Source: Variovorax beijingensis
GTDB lineage: Bacteria; Pseudomonadota; Gammaproteobacteria; Burkholderiales; Burkholderiaceae_C
Length of the DNA stretch: 64,000 nt
Reading direction: 5' to 3'
Assembly: GCF_007828835.1 (NCBI RefSeq)
Contig: NZ_VIVL01000001.1
Coordinates: 496,001 to 560,000 of the forward strand
Shown: one piece after another, positions 54,540-63,450 of the stretch
Position numbering within the stretch: the first letter of the stretch is position 1
Layout of the letters: each line of letters begins with the position of its first letter
Made by a program: the position numbers and the translations under genes
The notes under the pieces: generated by a model
Database searches by the model: none
What the model was told of the DNA's origin: nothing
What the model saw: only the letters and a program-made list of their open reading frames with translations

Positions 54540-55514
54540 TCAGTCGGCGTACACGCCGGCGGCCTTGATGATCGGGCCCCACTTGGCGATCTCGGCTGCG
54601 ACGAACTTCTTGTGCTCGGCCGGCTCGGTGCGCTTGTCGGTGGTGATCACCGCACCCAGCGCTTCCTCGCGCTTGATGAAGCCCGGGTCCTTCATGGCGG
54701 CCTTGATGGCTTCGTTGAGCTTCTTCAGCACCGGTGCCGGCGTGCCCTTGGGCGCGTACACGCCGTGCCAGATCGAGACCTCGAAGTCCTTCAGGCCCGA
54801 TTCGGCGAGCGTCGGCAGGTCCTTCAGGGCCGGCGTGGTCAGGCGCTTGCTCGTGGTCACGGCGTAGGCCTTGACCTTCTTGGCCTCGATCTGCGAGGTG
54901 GTGTTGGTGGTCTGGTCGCACAGCAGGTCGATCTGGCCGCCCAGCAGGTCGGCGATGGCCGGTGCGGTGCCCTTGTAGGGAACCGGCGTCATCTCGACCT
55001 TGAGCGCGCTCTGGAACAGCAGGCCGCACAGGTGCGAGGCGGCGCCCAGGCCGGCGTTGCCGAGGTTGATCTTGCCCTTGTTGGCCGCGATCCAGGCCGT
55101 CAGCTCCTTGTAGTTGTTGGCCGGCAGCGTCGGCTTGCCAATGAGCGTCATCGGCACTTCATTGACCATGCCGAGGTATTCGAAGTCGTTCTCGACGTTG
55201 AACGGCAGCTTGCGGTAGAGCGCCGGCATCGTCGACATGCCGATGTGGTTGAGCAGCAGCGTGTAGCCGTCCGGCGCGGCGCGGGCCACCTTGGCGGTGC
55301 CGATGGAGCTGCCGGCACCCGCGGTGTTGTCCACCACGATCGTCGTGCCCAGGGTCTTTTGCAGGGCTTCGGCCAGGTCGCGGGCCACGCGGTCGGTCGG
55401 GCCGCCGGCGGAGAAGGGCACCACCAGCGTGACGGTCTTGCCTGCGGGGAAATCCTGGGCCCAGGCGCCGGCGGCAGCAGCGGCGAACGCCGTGAGTGCA
55501 AGCAATTTCTTCAT
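54540..55514 (-). CDS. Bug/TctC-family periplasmic solute-binding protein
   Basis: 324 residues from the ATG at 55514 with a signal peptide ending AWAQ. The mature start GKTVTLVVPFSAGGPTDRVA and VDNTAGAGSSIGTAKVARAA are Bug signatures. It is a second orphan binding protein without transporter membrane genes. Shares the bidirectional terminator with the lipoprotein gene. Ligand unknown, probably a carboxylate. Confidence 0.92.
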   Translation of the reverse strand: MKKLLALTAFAAAAAGAWAQDFPAGKTVTLVVPFSAGGPTDRVARDLAEALQKTLGTTIVVDNTAGAGSSIGTAKVARAAPDGYTLLLNHIGMSTMPALYRKLPFNVENDFEYLGMVNEVPMTLIGKPTLPANNYKELTAWIAANKGKINLGNAGLGAASHLCGLLFQSALKVEMTPVPYKGTAPAIADLLGGQIDLLCDQTTNTTSQIEAKKVKAYAVTTSKRLTTPALKDLPTLAESGLKDFEVSIWHGVYAPKGTPAPVLKKLNEAIKAAMKDPGFIKREEALGAVITTDKRTEPAEHKKFVAAEIAKWGPIIKAAGVYAD

Positions 55515-55647
55515 GTGTGTCTCTCGGTTGGTGAAATTCAAAAACGGCCGCGATCATAAAGGCTGACCATGACCTGACGAATAGCGAATAGCCCTTAGGC
55601 CCGGGCCGAAATCCGCCCCTTCCTGGGGCATGATGCGCGCTCGCAAG

Positions 55648-55667
55648 TCGCGCCTGGGGAGGCGCGA
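55648..55667 (+). other. Hairpin in the leader of the M48-pilin gene
   Basis: TCGCGCC-tgggga-GGCGCGA is a seven-pair stem about 54 bases before the ATG at 55721, followed by an A-rich stretch rather than T. It may be a leader structure. Confidence 0.4.
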
Positions 55668-55720
55668 AGAAAAACCACAACACCGCAGGCCTTCGGGCCC
55701 GCATCGAGGAGGAAATTCCA

Positions 55721-56911
55721 ATGGATCCATGGGTCTATCCGCGCGAGCGCTGGCTCGGCAACATCACGCTCGGGCTCGGCCTGCTGGTCTGGGCGCTGCT
55801 GGTGCTGGGCACCCTGGGCATCGCGCTCGTCTATGTCCTGCTCGGCTTCATCGCCTACGTGTTCGCACAGTCGGCCGTCATCGCCTGGATCAAGGGCACG
55901 GCCGTGAAGCTTTCGCCCACCCAGCTGCCGGAACTGCATGCGCGATTCGAGGCCTGCTGCGGCCATCTGGGCATCCAGAACCCGCCCGAGGCCTACCTGC
56001 TGCATGGCGACGGCATCTTCAATGCCTTTGCCACGCGCTTCTTCGGCCGCAACTTCGTGGTGCTGCTGTCCGACGTGGTCGACGCCATGGAGGCCCAGCC
56101 CGACGGCATCAACTTCTACATCGGCCACGAGCTGGGCCACATCCGGCGCGGCCACCTCACGGGCCACATCTGGCGCGCCCCGGTGCTGTGGCTGCCGCTG
56201 CTCGGCGCCGCCTATTCGCGGGCCCAGGAATACACCTGCGACCTGCACGGCGCCGCCTGCTGCAAGCAGCCCGACTCCGCGCCCCGCGCGCTCGTGGCGC
56301 TGGCCGCCGGCGCGCAGCAGTGGCGCCACGTCGACCTGCAGCGCTACGCCGACCAGTCGGTGGGCAACAGCGGCTTCTGGGCCTCGTTCCATGAACTGAT
56401 CGCCGGCTATCCCTGGCTCACCAAGCGCGTCGCGCGCGCCATCGATCCGGGCGCGAAGCTGCCGAGCCGCAATCCGGTGGCCTACCTGCTCGCGGTCTTC
56501 GTGCCGTACACCGGCCGTGCCGGCGGCGGCGCGCTGGCGCTCCTGGTGGTGGTGGTCATCATCGGCGTGCTGGCTGGGGTGGCTCTTCCGGCCTACAAGG
56601 ACTACGAGTCGCGGGCAGCCGTTTCGCAGGCCTGGTCCGAAGCCGCGCCGGTGCGCGAAGCGCTCGGCAACTACTACAAGCAGAAGGAAGAGATTCCCGA
56701 TTCCCTCGCCACCGCCGGCGCGCCCGAGACCCTGCTCGGCGGCTCGGAGCTGACGCTCGATCCGGACAGCATGGTGGTGGATGTGGTGCTTCCAAAGGCC
56801 AAGGGCACGCTGCGCATGGAGCCCTCGGCCACCGAGGACGGCATTGCCTGGAACTGCGTGGCCGGCGACGGCCTGCCCGAAAAGGCGCTGCCGGCCAGCT
56901 GCCGCAAATAG
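55721..56911 (+). CDS. M48-type metallopeptidase fused to a type IV pilin-like module
   Basis: 396 residues. Residues 15-57 form two membrane helices. The zinc motif HELGH is at 136-140 with Glu170 in EYTCD as probable third ligand (M48 ExxxD pattern). Residues 271-396 then resemble a type IV pilin: VVVVIIGVLAGVALPAYKDY followed by ESRAAVSQAWSEA and a C-terminal Cys pair (Cys379 in WNC, Cys394 in LPASCRK), as in PilA. The prepilin-peptidase site and Glu5 are missing (GRAGGG precedes the helix), so it would stay a membrane protein. GAGGAGGAA precedes the ATG. No pilus genes are adjacent. Function unknown. Confidence 0.85.
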   Translation: MDPWVYPRERWLGNITLGLGLLVWALLVLGTLGIALVYVLLGFIAYVFAQSAVIAWIKGTAVKLSPTQLPELHARFEACCGHLGIQNPPEAYLLHGDGIFNAFATRFFGRNFVVLLSDVVDAMEAQPDGINFYIGHELGHIRRGHLTGHIWRAPVLWLPLLGAAYSRAQEYTCDLHGAACCKQPDSAPRALVALAAGAQQWRHVDLQRYADQSVGNSGFWASFHELIAGYPWLTKRVARAIDPGAKLPSRNPVAYLLAVFVPYTGRAGGGALALLVVVVIIGVLAGVALPAYKDYESRAAVSQAWSEAAPVREALGNYYKQKEEIPDSLATAGAPETLLGGSELTLDPDSMVVDVVLPKAKGTLRMEPSATEDGIAWNCVAGDGLPEKALPASCRK

Positions 56912-57056
56912 CGGCAGCGTGCCGTAAGAGAAGGTTGCCGCCCGTCGAACCGTCCGACAGGCGGACCCGGCGCGCGCCGATGCGCGCCGCGGGCGTGGGC
57001 CCTAGGGTGAAGTGTCATTGCCATCAAAAAAACCACCTTCAAGGAGTGACTCACCC

Positions 57057-57629
57057 ATGCCCACCATCTCTTCTTCTTCACTGGACGGAATGAAGGTTGC
57101 CATCCTCGTGGCGGACGGCTTCGAGCAGGCCGAGATGACCGAGCCGCGCAAGGCGCTCGACCATGCCGGCGCGCAGACGCAGATCGTTTCGCCACTCGAC
57201 GGCAGCGTGCGCGCCTGGAAGCAGCTCGAGCCCGCCGACACCTTCGAGGTCGACGTGCCGCTCAAGAACGCCAATGCCGACGACTTCGACGCGCTGCTGC
57301 TGCCCGGCGGCGTCGCCAACCCCGACGCGCTGCGTATCAACCAGAAGGCCGTGGCCTTCGTGCGTGCCTTCGTCGAGTCGGGCAAGCCCATCGCGGCCAT
57401 CTGTCATGGACCATGGACGCTCATCGATGCCGGCGGTGTGAAGGGCCGCAGGATGACCTCATGGCCTTCGCTGCGCGCCGACCTGCACAACGCCGGTGCG
57501 AAGTGGCTCGACAAGGAGGTGGTGGTCGACAGCGGCCTGGTGACAAGCCGCAAGCCCGGCGACCTGCCCGCGTTCATCCGCGAGATGACGACGATGTTCG
57601 AACTCGCACACGAGGCCGCGATCCACTGA
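57057..57629 (+). CDS. DJ-1/PfpI-family protein
   Basis: 190 residues from the ATG at 57057, preceded by AAGGAG. The family elements are VAILVADGFEQAEM with Glu23 and the nucleophile elbow AAICHGPW with Cys116 and His117. YhbO/PfpI-type proteins act in general stress and glyoxal-damage defence. MTSWPSLRADLHNAGAKW matches the family closely. Function at substrate level is debated. Confidence 0.9.
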   Translation: MPTISSSSLDGMKVAILVADGFEQAEMTEPRKALDHAGAQTQIVSPLDGSVRAWKQLEPADTFEVDVPLKNANADDFDALLLPGGVANPDALRINQKAVAFVRAFVESGKPIAAICHGPWTLIDAGGVKGRRMTSWPSLRADLHNAGAKWLDKEVVVDSGLVTSRKPGDLPAFIREMTTMFELAHEAAIH

Positions 57630-57690
57630 GCATGCGGCCGGTGCGGCGCGCACGCGGATGGGGCCGCGCGTTCCGGTACGCTCCCATCCC

Positions 57691-58716
57691 ATGGCCGCAT
57701 CCTCTTCGTTCGAGCGCGCGCAGCGCCTGCCCGGAAATTTCGCATGGATCGCGGTGGCGGTCGATGCGGCGCTGTTTGCGGTGACCATGGCGGTGCAGCT
57801 GCTGCCTTCCTCGCCACACGGCGAGCAGATGCGCGGCGTGTATGCGCAGCCCGGCGTATGGGTGCTGCTGCTGTCGCGCGCCGTCTCGGTATGGCTGCTG
57901 GCGGCCACGCTGGCGTGGTGCCATGCGCGCCAGGCGCTCGACGAACGCGGCGCGGTGCGCACCGCACAGCTTCGCGGGGCCGGCAGCCGCTTCGGTGCCG
58001 TGTTCCTTGCGGCAAGGCTCGTCAACATGCTGGCATTGACGCCGCTGTTCTACCAGGCGCAGCTGCTCTTCATGCCCGGTGGGCCGCTGCACGAGCGCGT
58101 CGGCACGTACGGCCTGCGCCCGGTCATGGGGGTGTCGATGCTCGTGCAGTCGGCCATCCAGATGCTCGTGCTCGTCGCGAGCGTGTGGCTGGCCGCCCGC
58201 TTCGCGCTGCGCGAGCGCGGCACTGCGCCCGTGGATGCATCGCCCGGCGCGGCGGACGACGGCGCGGGCATCGCACCGCCTCGCCGCGCGGTGGCACTCG
58301 TGGCCGCCGCGACTCTTGTCTCGCTGCAGCTGTGGATCGGCCACGCGGCAAGCGGCTGGGTCGACACCTCGAGGGATTCGGACCTGGTGCCGCTTCTGCT
58401 CGGCTGGTTCGCGGTGCCGCTGCTGGTCTTTGCGCTGGCGTTCTGGGGCGGCTGGCTCGGCGCCGCGCCGGGGCCCGCGCAGGCGCGTCCGTTCCGGGCC
58501 GTGGCGGCCGCGGTGTCTGCCTTCGTGCTGCTGCAGCTGGCCTGCGCCGCCCTTGCGCTCGGCGGGCTGCTGTGGGTCGCGAGCGCGAGCTTCTCGGGGA
58601 CGAGCAGCGACGGACGCCTCGTGGCGCTCGCAGTCCTGCTGTCGGCGGTCTACCTGGTGCTGCTGGTGCTGGCGATGCGCGCGCTCACGCGCCGGTTCTA
58701 CCGCCGCTACTTGTAG
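57691..58716 (+). CDS. Multi-pass membrane protein of unknown function
   Basis: 341 residues from the ATG at 57691 (an in-frame ATG at 57658 is possible). At least seven hydrophobic segments are visible, such as WIAVAVDAALFAVTMAVQLL and AVALVAAATLVSLQLWIG, with a charged central loop around residue 200. I do not recognise a family. It follows the PfpI gene by 61 bases and overlaps the convergent ligase gene by ten bases. Confidence 0.65.
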   Translation: MAASSSFERAQRLPGNFAWIAVAVDAALFAVTMAVQLLPSSPHGEQMRGVYAQPGVWVLLLSRAVSVWLLAATLAWCHARQALDERGAVRTAQLRGAGSRFGAVFLAARLVNMLALTPLFYQAQLLFMPGGPLHERVGTYGLRPVMGVSMLVQSAIQMLVLVASVWLAARFALRERGTAPVDASPGAADDGAGIAPPRRAVALVAAATLVSLQLWIGHAASGWVDTSRDSDLVPLLLGWFAVPLLVFALAFWGGWLGAAPGPAQARPFRAVAAAVSAFVLLQLACAALALGGLLWVASASFSGTSSDGRLVALAVLLSAVYLVLLVLAMRALTRRFYRRYL

Positions 58717-59957
58717 CTGCGCGCGTCCTCGATCACCTTGCCGTCGTTCGGCAGGGTACCCGGCGCCACCAGCTCGATGGTGCCGCGCAGCTTGGTCACT
58801 TCGCGCACCGCATCGGCAATGCGCGCCTCGAGCCCGGCCGGCGCACCTGCTGCGCATTCGAGCCTGAAGGTCATCTGGTCGTCGCCCATTTCGCCCGAGA
58901 CCACGAGGCGCGCGCGCTGCACTTCCGGAAAGCGCCGCGCGATCTCCGCCACCTGCGAGGGGTGCACGAACATGCCGCGCACCTTGGTGGTCTGGTCGGC
59001 GCGGCCGAGCCAGCCCTTGATGCGCTTGTTGGTGCGGCCGGTGGGGCAGGTGCCTGCGAGCACGGCGGAAAGATCGCCGGTGCCGAAGCGCACCAGCGGA
59101 TAGTCGGGGTTGAAAGTGGTCACCACGATCTCGCCCACCTCGCCGTCGGGCACCGGGTCGCCGGTGCCGGGACGCACGATCTCGACCAGCACGCCTTCAT
59201 CGAGCACCAGGCCTTCGCGCGCGCTGGTCTCGTAGGCGATCAGGCCGAGGTCGGCGGTGGCATAGCACTGCGTGCCCTGCACGCCGTGCGCGGCGATCCA
59301 GTCGTGCAGGCTCGGAGGAAAGGCTTCGCCCGACACCAGCGCCTTGGTGAGCGAGGGCAGCTTCAGGCCCTTCTCCTCGGCTTTTTCCAGGAGGATCTTG
59401 AGGAAGCTCGGCGTGCCCGCATAGCCCTCGGGCTTCAGGTCGGCCATGGCTTCGAGCTGCTGCTCGGTCTGGCCGGTGCCGCCCGCGAACACGGTGCAGC
59501 CGATGGCCCGCGCGCCGCTTTCCATGATGGAGCCGGCGGGCGTCATGTGGTAGCTGAAGCTGTTGTGGATGAGCTCGCCGCCGCGAAAGCCCGCGGCATG
59601 CAGCGCGCGCGCCGTGCGCCAGTAGTCGCGCGCCTCGCCCTCGGGTTCGTAGATGGTGCCGGGGCTCGCGAACACGCGCGGCATGCGGGTGCCGCGGCCG
59701 ATGGTGGAAAAGCCGCCGAACGGGTCGTCGGCGCGGCGCTGCTTCTGCAGTTCGAGCAGTTCGGTCTTGCGCGTGACGGGCAGCTTGGCGAGTGCTTCGC
59801 GCGTGGTGATGTCGGCGGGCTTCACGCCGTCGAGGATCTTCGCGAACGCGGGCGCGGCGGTCTGGGCCTGTGCGATCTGCTTCGGCAGCGCGGCCAGCAG
59901 GTCGCGCTCGCGTTCGGCGGGGTCGCGGATTTCGAGGGCGTCGTAGTGGTCGGTCAT
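58707..59957 (-). CDS. PaaK-like phenylacetate-CoA ligase family protein
   Basis: 416 residues from the ATG at 59957; an alternative start is 59978. Similarity to phenylacetate-CoA ligases is seen in YAGTPSFLKILLEKAEEKG, ALVSGEAFPPSLHDWIAAHG, QCYATADLGLIAYE and the C-terminal lysine in NDGKVIED. At the place of the phosphate-binding SSGTTG motif, however, it has ASPGTIYEPEG (from residue 97), so the adenylation chemistry is uncertain. It is downstream of LivF on the same strand and probably works on an aromatic acid taken up by the transporter. Confidence 0.8.
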   Translation of the reverse strand: MTDHYDALEIRDPAERERDLLAALPKQIAQAQTAAPAFAKILDGVKPADITTREALAKLPVTRKTELLELQKQRRADDPFGGFSTIGRGTRMPRVFASPGTIYEPEGEARDYWRTARALHAAGFRGGELIHNSFSYHMTPAGSIMESGARAIGCTVFAGGTGQTEQQLEAMADLKPEGYAGTPSFLKILLEKAEEKGLKLPSLTKALVSGEAFPPSLHDWIAAHGVQGTQCYATADLGLIAYETSAREGLVLDEGVLVEIVRPGTGDPVPDGEVGEIVVTTFNPDYPLVRFGTGDLSAVLAGTCPTGRTNKRIKGWLGRADQTTKVRGMFVHPSQVAEIARRFPEVQRARLVVSGEMGDDQMTFRLECAAGAPAGLEARIADAVREVTKLRGTIELVAPGTLPNDGKVIEDARSYK

Positions 59958-60045
59958 GGATTCAATGCCCTTCTTCATGGGATGGCGAGCGCAACGAAGC
60001 CCGTTCGCGGGCACCCGCGGAACCGGCTTTGCCGGGCCGCCGGGT

Positions 60046-60097
60046 GCGCCCCCTCGAGGGGGGAATCGAGCTACACGCAGTGAGCGAGGAACGGGGG
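60046..60097. repeat. C-rich palindromic intergenic element, copy 2
   Basis: Contains CCCCCTCGAGGGGG (60049-60062), then ATCGAGCTACACGCAGTGAG and a run of G, the same order as the copy at 24761. It lies between the LivF stop and the ligase start, inside an operon. Confidence 0.65.
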
Positions 60098-60104
60098 TGG
60101 GCCA

Positions 60105-60917
60105 TCACGCCAGCCACCTTTTCCGGCGCTTGTAGCTCTTCACGTCGCGGAAGCTCTTGCGATCCGCACCGCCGACGCCAAGGTAGAACTCCTTCACGTC
60201 CTCGTTCTCGCGCAGGCTCTTCGCCTCGCCGTCCATCACGATGCGGCCGTTCTCCAGGATGTAGCCGTAGTCGGCGTAGCGCAGCGCCATGTTGGTGTTC
60301 TGCTCGGCCAGCAGGAAGGTCACGCGCTCCTTGGTGTTGAGGTCCTTCACGATCTCGAACACCTCTTCCACGATCTGCGGTGCCAGGCCCATCGAGGGCT
60401 CGTCGAGCAGCACCATGGTCGGGTTGGCCATCAGCGCGCGGCCGATCGCGCACATCTGCTGCTCGCCGCCCGAGGTGTAGGCCGCCTGCGAGGTGCGCCG
60501 CGTCTTCAGCCGCGGGAAGTACGCATACACCTTCTCCAGCGTCTGCTGCACCGCGGCCTTGCCGTCGGTGCGCGTGTAGGCGCCGGTCATCAGGTTTTCC
60601 TCGATCGTCAGGTGCGCGAAGCAATGGCGGCCTTCCATCACCTGGATCAGGCCACGCTTCACCAGCTCGGCCGGAGACAGCGCCTCGATGCGTTCGCCGC
60701 GCAGTTCGATGGTGCCCTTGGTGACCGCGCCGCGCTCGCCTGCGAGCAGGTTGCTCACCGCGCGCAGCGTGGTTGTCTTGCCCGCGCCGTTGCCGCCGAG
60801 CAGCGCCACGATGCCGCCCTCGGGCACCACGAGCGAAACGCCCTTGAGCACGAGGATCACGTGGTTGTAGATGACCTCGATGCCGTTGACGTTGAGGATG
60901 ATGTTGGGTTCGCTCAT
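60105..60917 (-). CDS. livF: Branched-chain-type ABC transporter ATPase LivF
   Basis: 270 residues from the ATG at 60917. Walker A is GGNGAGKTT (41-49), the signature is SGGEQQMCAIGRALM and Walker B is MVLLDEPSMGLAP, the latter being typical of LivF. It has a short C-terminal extension (KSYKRRKRWLA). It energises the HAAT-class transporter formed with the genes upstream. A substrate of aromatic type is suggested by the downstream ligase. Confidence 0.92.
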   Translation of the reverse strand: MSEPNIILNVNGIEVIYNHVILVLKGVSLVVPEGGIVALLGGNGAGKTTTLRAVSNLLAGERGAVTKGTIELRGERIEALSPAELVKRGLIQVMEGRHCFAHLTIEENLMTGAYTRTDGKAAVQQTLEKVYAYFPRLKTRRTSQAAYTSGGEQQMCAIGRALMANPTMVLLDEPSMGLAPQIVEEVFEIVKDLNTKERVTFLLAEQNTNMALRYADYGYILENGRIVMDGEAKSLRENEDVKEFYLGVGGADRKSFRDVKSYKRRKRWLA

Positions 60918-61002
60918 GGTGTGGTCCGAAGCATTCGAAAGAACAACAAGGGCTGCGCTTTCGAATGGCGGCTCCTGCGAGCCGCCACGGTTCTTCAAGC
61001 GG

Positions 61003-62334
61003 TCACATGCTGCAGTCCGCCGCGTCGCGGCGCGTCAGCTTCTTCTCGCCGGCGTACTTCTCGGCCGCAACCTTCACCATCGGCTTGATGATCTGCTCGT
61101 CGGCCTGGTACCAGTCGGACATGCCGCCCCATTTGGCGCCGTCCCAGGTGTGCACGCGCGCCCAGGTCGAGCCCATGTGGTCCTGGCACGAAGTGCTCAG
61201 CGGACGCAGCACGCCCGAGAAGCCCAGTGCATCGAGCTTCTTCTGGTCGAGCGCGAGGTTCTCCATGCCCCAGCGCACCTGCTCGCCGGTCATGACCTTG
61301 CCCTTGCCGAAGCGTTCCTGCGCGCGCTTCACGGCCTCGATGCCCAGCATCTGGATGATCACGCCGCGGGTGTAGAGCACCGAGCCCACTTCGTCCTTCG
61401 GCCCCGTGCCCTGGCCCTTGTCGTGCACCTGCTTGAGGATCTCCTGGATCACCTTCGGCTCCGCGCCCGAGGTGTTGAGCGCCAGCGCGTTGTAGCCCTT
61501 GGCATTGGCGCCCACGTCCTTCACGTCAGGCTCGGCGCCGGCCCACCACACGCCGTACATCTTCTCGCGCGGATAGCCGGTGGCCACGGCTTCCTTCAGC
61601 GCGGTGGAGTTCATCACGCCCCAGCCCCACAGCAGCACGTAGTCGGGGCGCGACTGGCGCACCTGCAGCCAGGCGGACTTCTGCTCCACGCCGGGCGCGG
61701 TGACCGGAATCAGCGACAGCTCGAAGCCGTTCTGCTTGGCGCGCTCCTGCAGCAGCGGAATCGGCTCCTTGCCGAACGGAGAGTCGTGGTACACGAGGGC
61801 GATCTTCTTGCCCTTGAGCTTGTCCATGCCGCCTTCCTTCTTGCCGATGTGCTGGATCAGGATGTCGGCCGCGGTCCAGTAGCTGCCCATCAGCGGGAAG
61901 TTCCACTTGAACACGCTGCCGTCCTGCGACGCCGACAGGCCGTAGCCCAGCGTGATGAGCGGGATCTTGTCGGTGGGCACCTTGTCGGTCAGCGCAAAGG
62001 TGATGCCGGTGGCCTGCGGGTCGAACAGCGTCACGCCCGGGCGGCCCTTCAGGCGCTCATAGCACTCCACGCCCTTGTCGGTGGCGTAGCCGGTCTCGCA
62101 CTCTTCGAACGTGATCTTCACGCCGTTGATGCCGCCGGTCGCGTTGATGTACTTGATGTAGTCCTGCTTGCCGTTGGCCCATGGGGTGCCGTTGGGCGCA
62201 TAGGGGCCGGTGCGGTACACCAGCAGCGGGAAGAACTGTTCCTTGGCCTGGGCTTGCGCGAGCGATGGCGCAAGCAGCGCGCCGAGGGTGCTGGCCACCA
62301 GGGCGGCGGTCAGAGCGAGCGATTTCAGTTTCAT
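61003..62334 (-). CDS. HAAT-family ABC substrate-binding protein
   Basis: 443 residues with signal peptide (1-29, ending AQAQA). The mature protein has the type I periplasmic-binding fold (FFPLLVYRTGPYAPNGTPWA, then INGVKITFEECETGYATDKG and YHDSPFGKEPIPLLQERAKQ). It is longer than LivJ, like binding proteins associated with aromatic or amide uptake. It lies between livM and livF. Ligand unknown. Confidence 0.9.
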   Translation of the reverse strand: MKLKSLALTAALVASTLGALLAPSLAQAQAKEQFFPLLVYRTGPYAPNGTPWANGKQDYIKYINATGGINGVKITFEECETGYATDKGVECYERLKGRPGVTLFDPQATGITFALTDKVPTDKIPLITLGYGLSASQDGSVFKWNFPLMGSYWTAADILIQHIGKKEGGMDKLKGKKIALVYHDSPFGKEPIPLLQERAKQNGFELSLIPVTAPGVEQKSAWLQVRQSRPDYVLLWGWGVMNSTALKEAVATGYPREKMYGVWWAGAEPDVKDVGANAKGYNALALNTSGAEPKVIQEILKQVHDKGQGTGPKDEVGSVLYTRGVIIQMLGIEAVKRAQERFGKGKVMTGEQVRWGMENLALDQKKLDALGFSGVLRPLSTSCQDHMGSTWARVHTWDGAKWGGMSDWYQADEQIIKPMVKVAAEKYAGEKKLTRRDAADCSM

Positions 62335-62384
62335 GCCTGTCTCCTTATGTGGGCACCTCGGTGCCGGTTTCTACGAACGGAAAA

Positions 62385-63449
62385 TCAGTGGGGAAAGGGC
62401 CAGAGCCGCAGCTTTTCCTTGCCCGTGGACCACAGCCGCGCCAGGCCGTGCGGCTCGACGATCAGGAAGAACACGATCAGCGCGCCGAAGATCATGGTCT
62501 CCAGGTGCGAGGCCAGCGCGGTCGAGATCGAGAAGCCCAGCCAGCCCGGCAGCTGGTTCAGGAAGAGCGGCAGCAGCACGATGAACGCGGCACCGAAGAA
62601 GCTGCCCATGATCGAGCCGAGCCCGCCGATGATCACCATGAACAGCAGCTGGAACGAGCGGTCGATGCTGAACGCCGCCGGCTCCCATGCGCCCAGGTGG
62701 ACGAAGCCCCACAGCGCGCCCGCCACGCCGACGATGAAGCTGCTCACCGCAAAGGCCGTGAGCTTGGCGTACACCGGGCGGATGCCGATCACCGCGGCGG
62801 CCACGTCCATGTCGCGCATCGCCATCCACTCGCGGCCGATGGCGCTGCGCACCAGGTTCTTCGCGAGCAGCGCGAACACCACCACGAAGATGAGGCAGAA
62901 CAGGTACTTCTGCACCGGCGACTCGATCGGCACGCCGAACACGTTGAGCCCCGCCACGCTCACCGAGCCCGACGACGAATTGTTGGTGAACCACTGGATG
63001 CGCAGGAACGCCCAGTCGGTGAAGAACTGCGCCGCCAGCGTGGCCACGGCCAGGTACAGCCCCTTGATGCGCAGGCTCGGAATGCCGAACAGCACGCCGA
63101 TCACCGTGGCGCACAGGCCGCCCAGCAGCAGAGACGCGATCAGCGGCATGCCGTCGATGCGCACCTGGAAGTTGTAGGCCGCATACGCACCCACCGCCAT
63201 GAAGGCGCCCGTGCCGAGCGAGATCTGCCCGCAGTAGCCCACCAGGATGTTGAGGCCCAGCGCCGCGAGCGACAGGATCAGGAAGGGCGTGAGGATGGCG
63301 CGCATCCAGTAGTCCGAGACGCCCAGCGGCACCACGATGAAGGCCACGAGCAGCAGCACCAGGATGGCGATGCGGTCCTGCGCGATCGGGAAGATCTGCT
63401 GGTCGGCGCGGTAGCTCGACTTGAACTGGCCGTTTTCTCTATAAAACAT
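62385..63449 (-). CDS. livM: Branched-chain-type ABC transporter permease LivM
   Basis: 354 residues from the ATG at 63449. The family core LGLNILVGYCGQISLGTGAF and GIPSLRIKGLYLAVATLAAQ, with about nine membrane helices, identifies LivM. Its start lies one base after the livH stop. A LivG ATPase is not between the visible genes and probably lies beyond base 64000. Confidence 0.92.
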   Translation of the reverse strand: MFYRENGQFKSSYRADQQIFPIAQDRIAILVLLLVAFIVVPLGVSDYWMRAILTPFLILSLAALGLNILVGYCGQISLGTGAFMAVGAYAAYNFQVRIDGMPLIASLLLGGLCATVIGVLFGIPSLRIKGLYLAVATLAAQFFTDWAFLRIQWFTNNSSSGSVSVAGLNVFGVPIESPVQKYLFCLIFVVVFALLAKNLVRSAIGREWMAMRDMDVAAAVIGIRPVYAKLTAFAVSSFIVGVAGALWGFVHLGAWEPAAFSIDRSFQLLFMVIIGGLGSIMGSFFGAAFIVLLPLFLNQLPGWLGFSISTALASHLETMIFGALIVFFLIVEPHGLARLWSTGKEKLRLWPFPH

Positions 63450-63450
63450 T

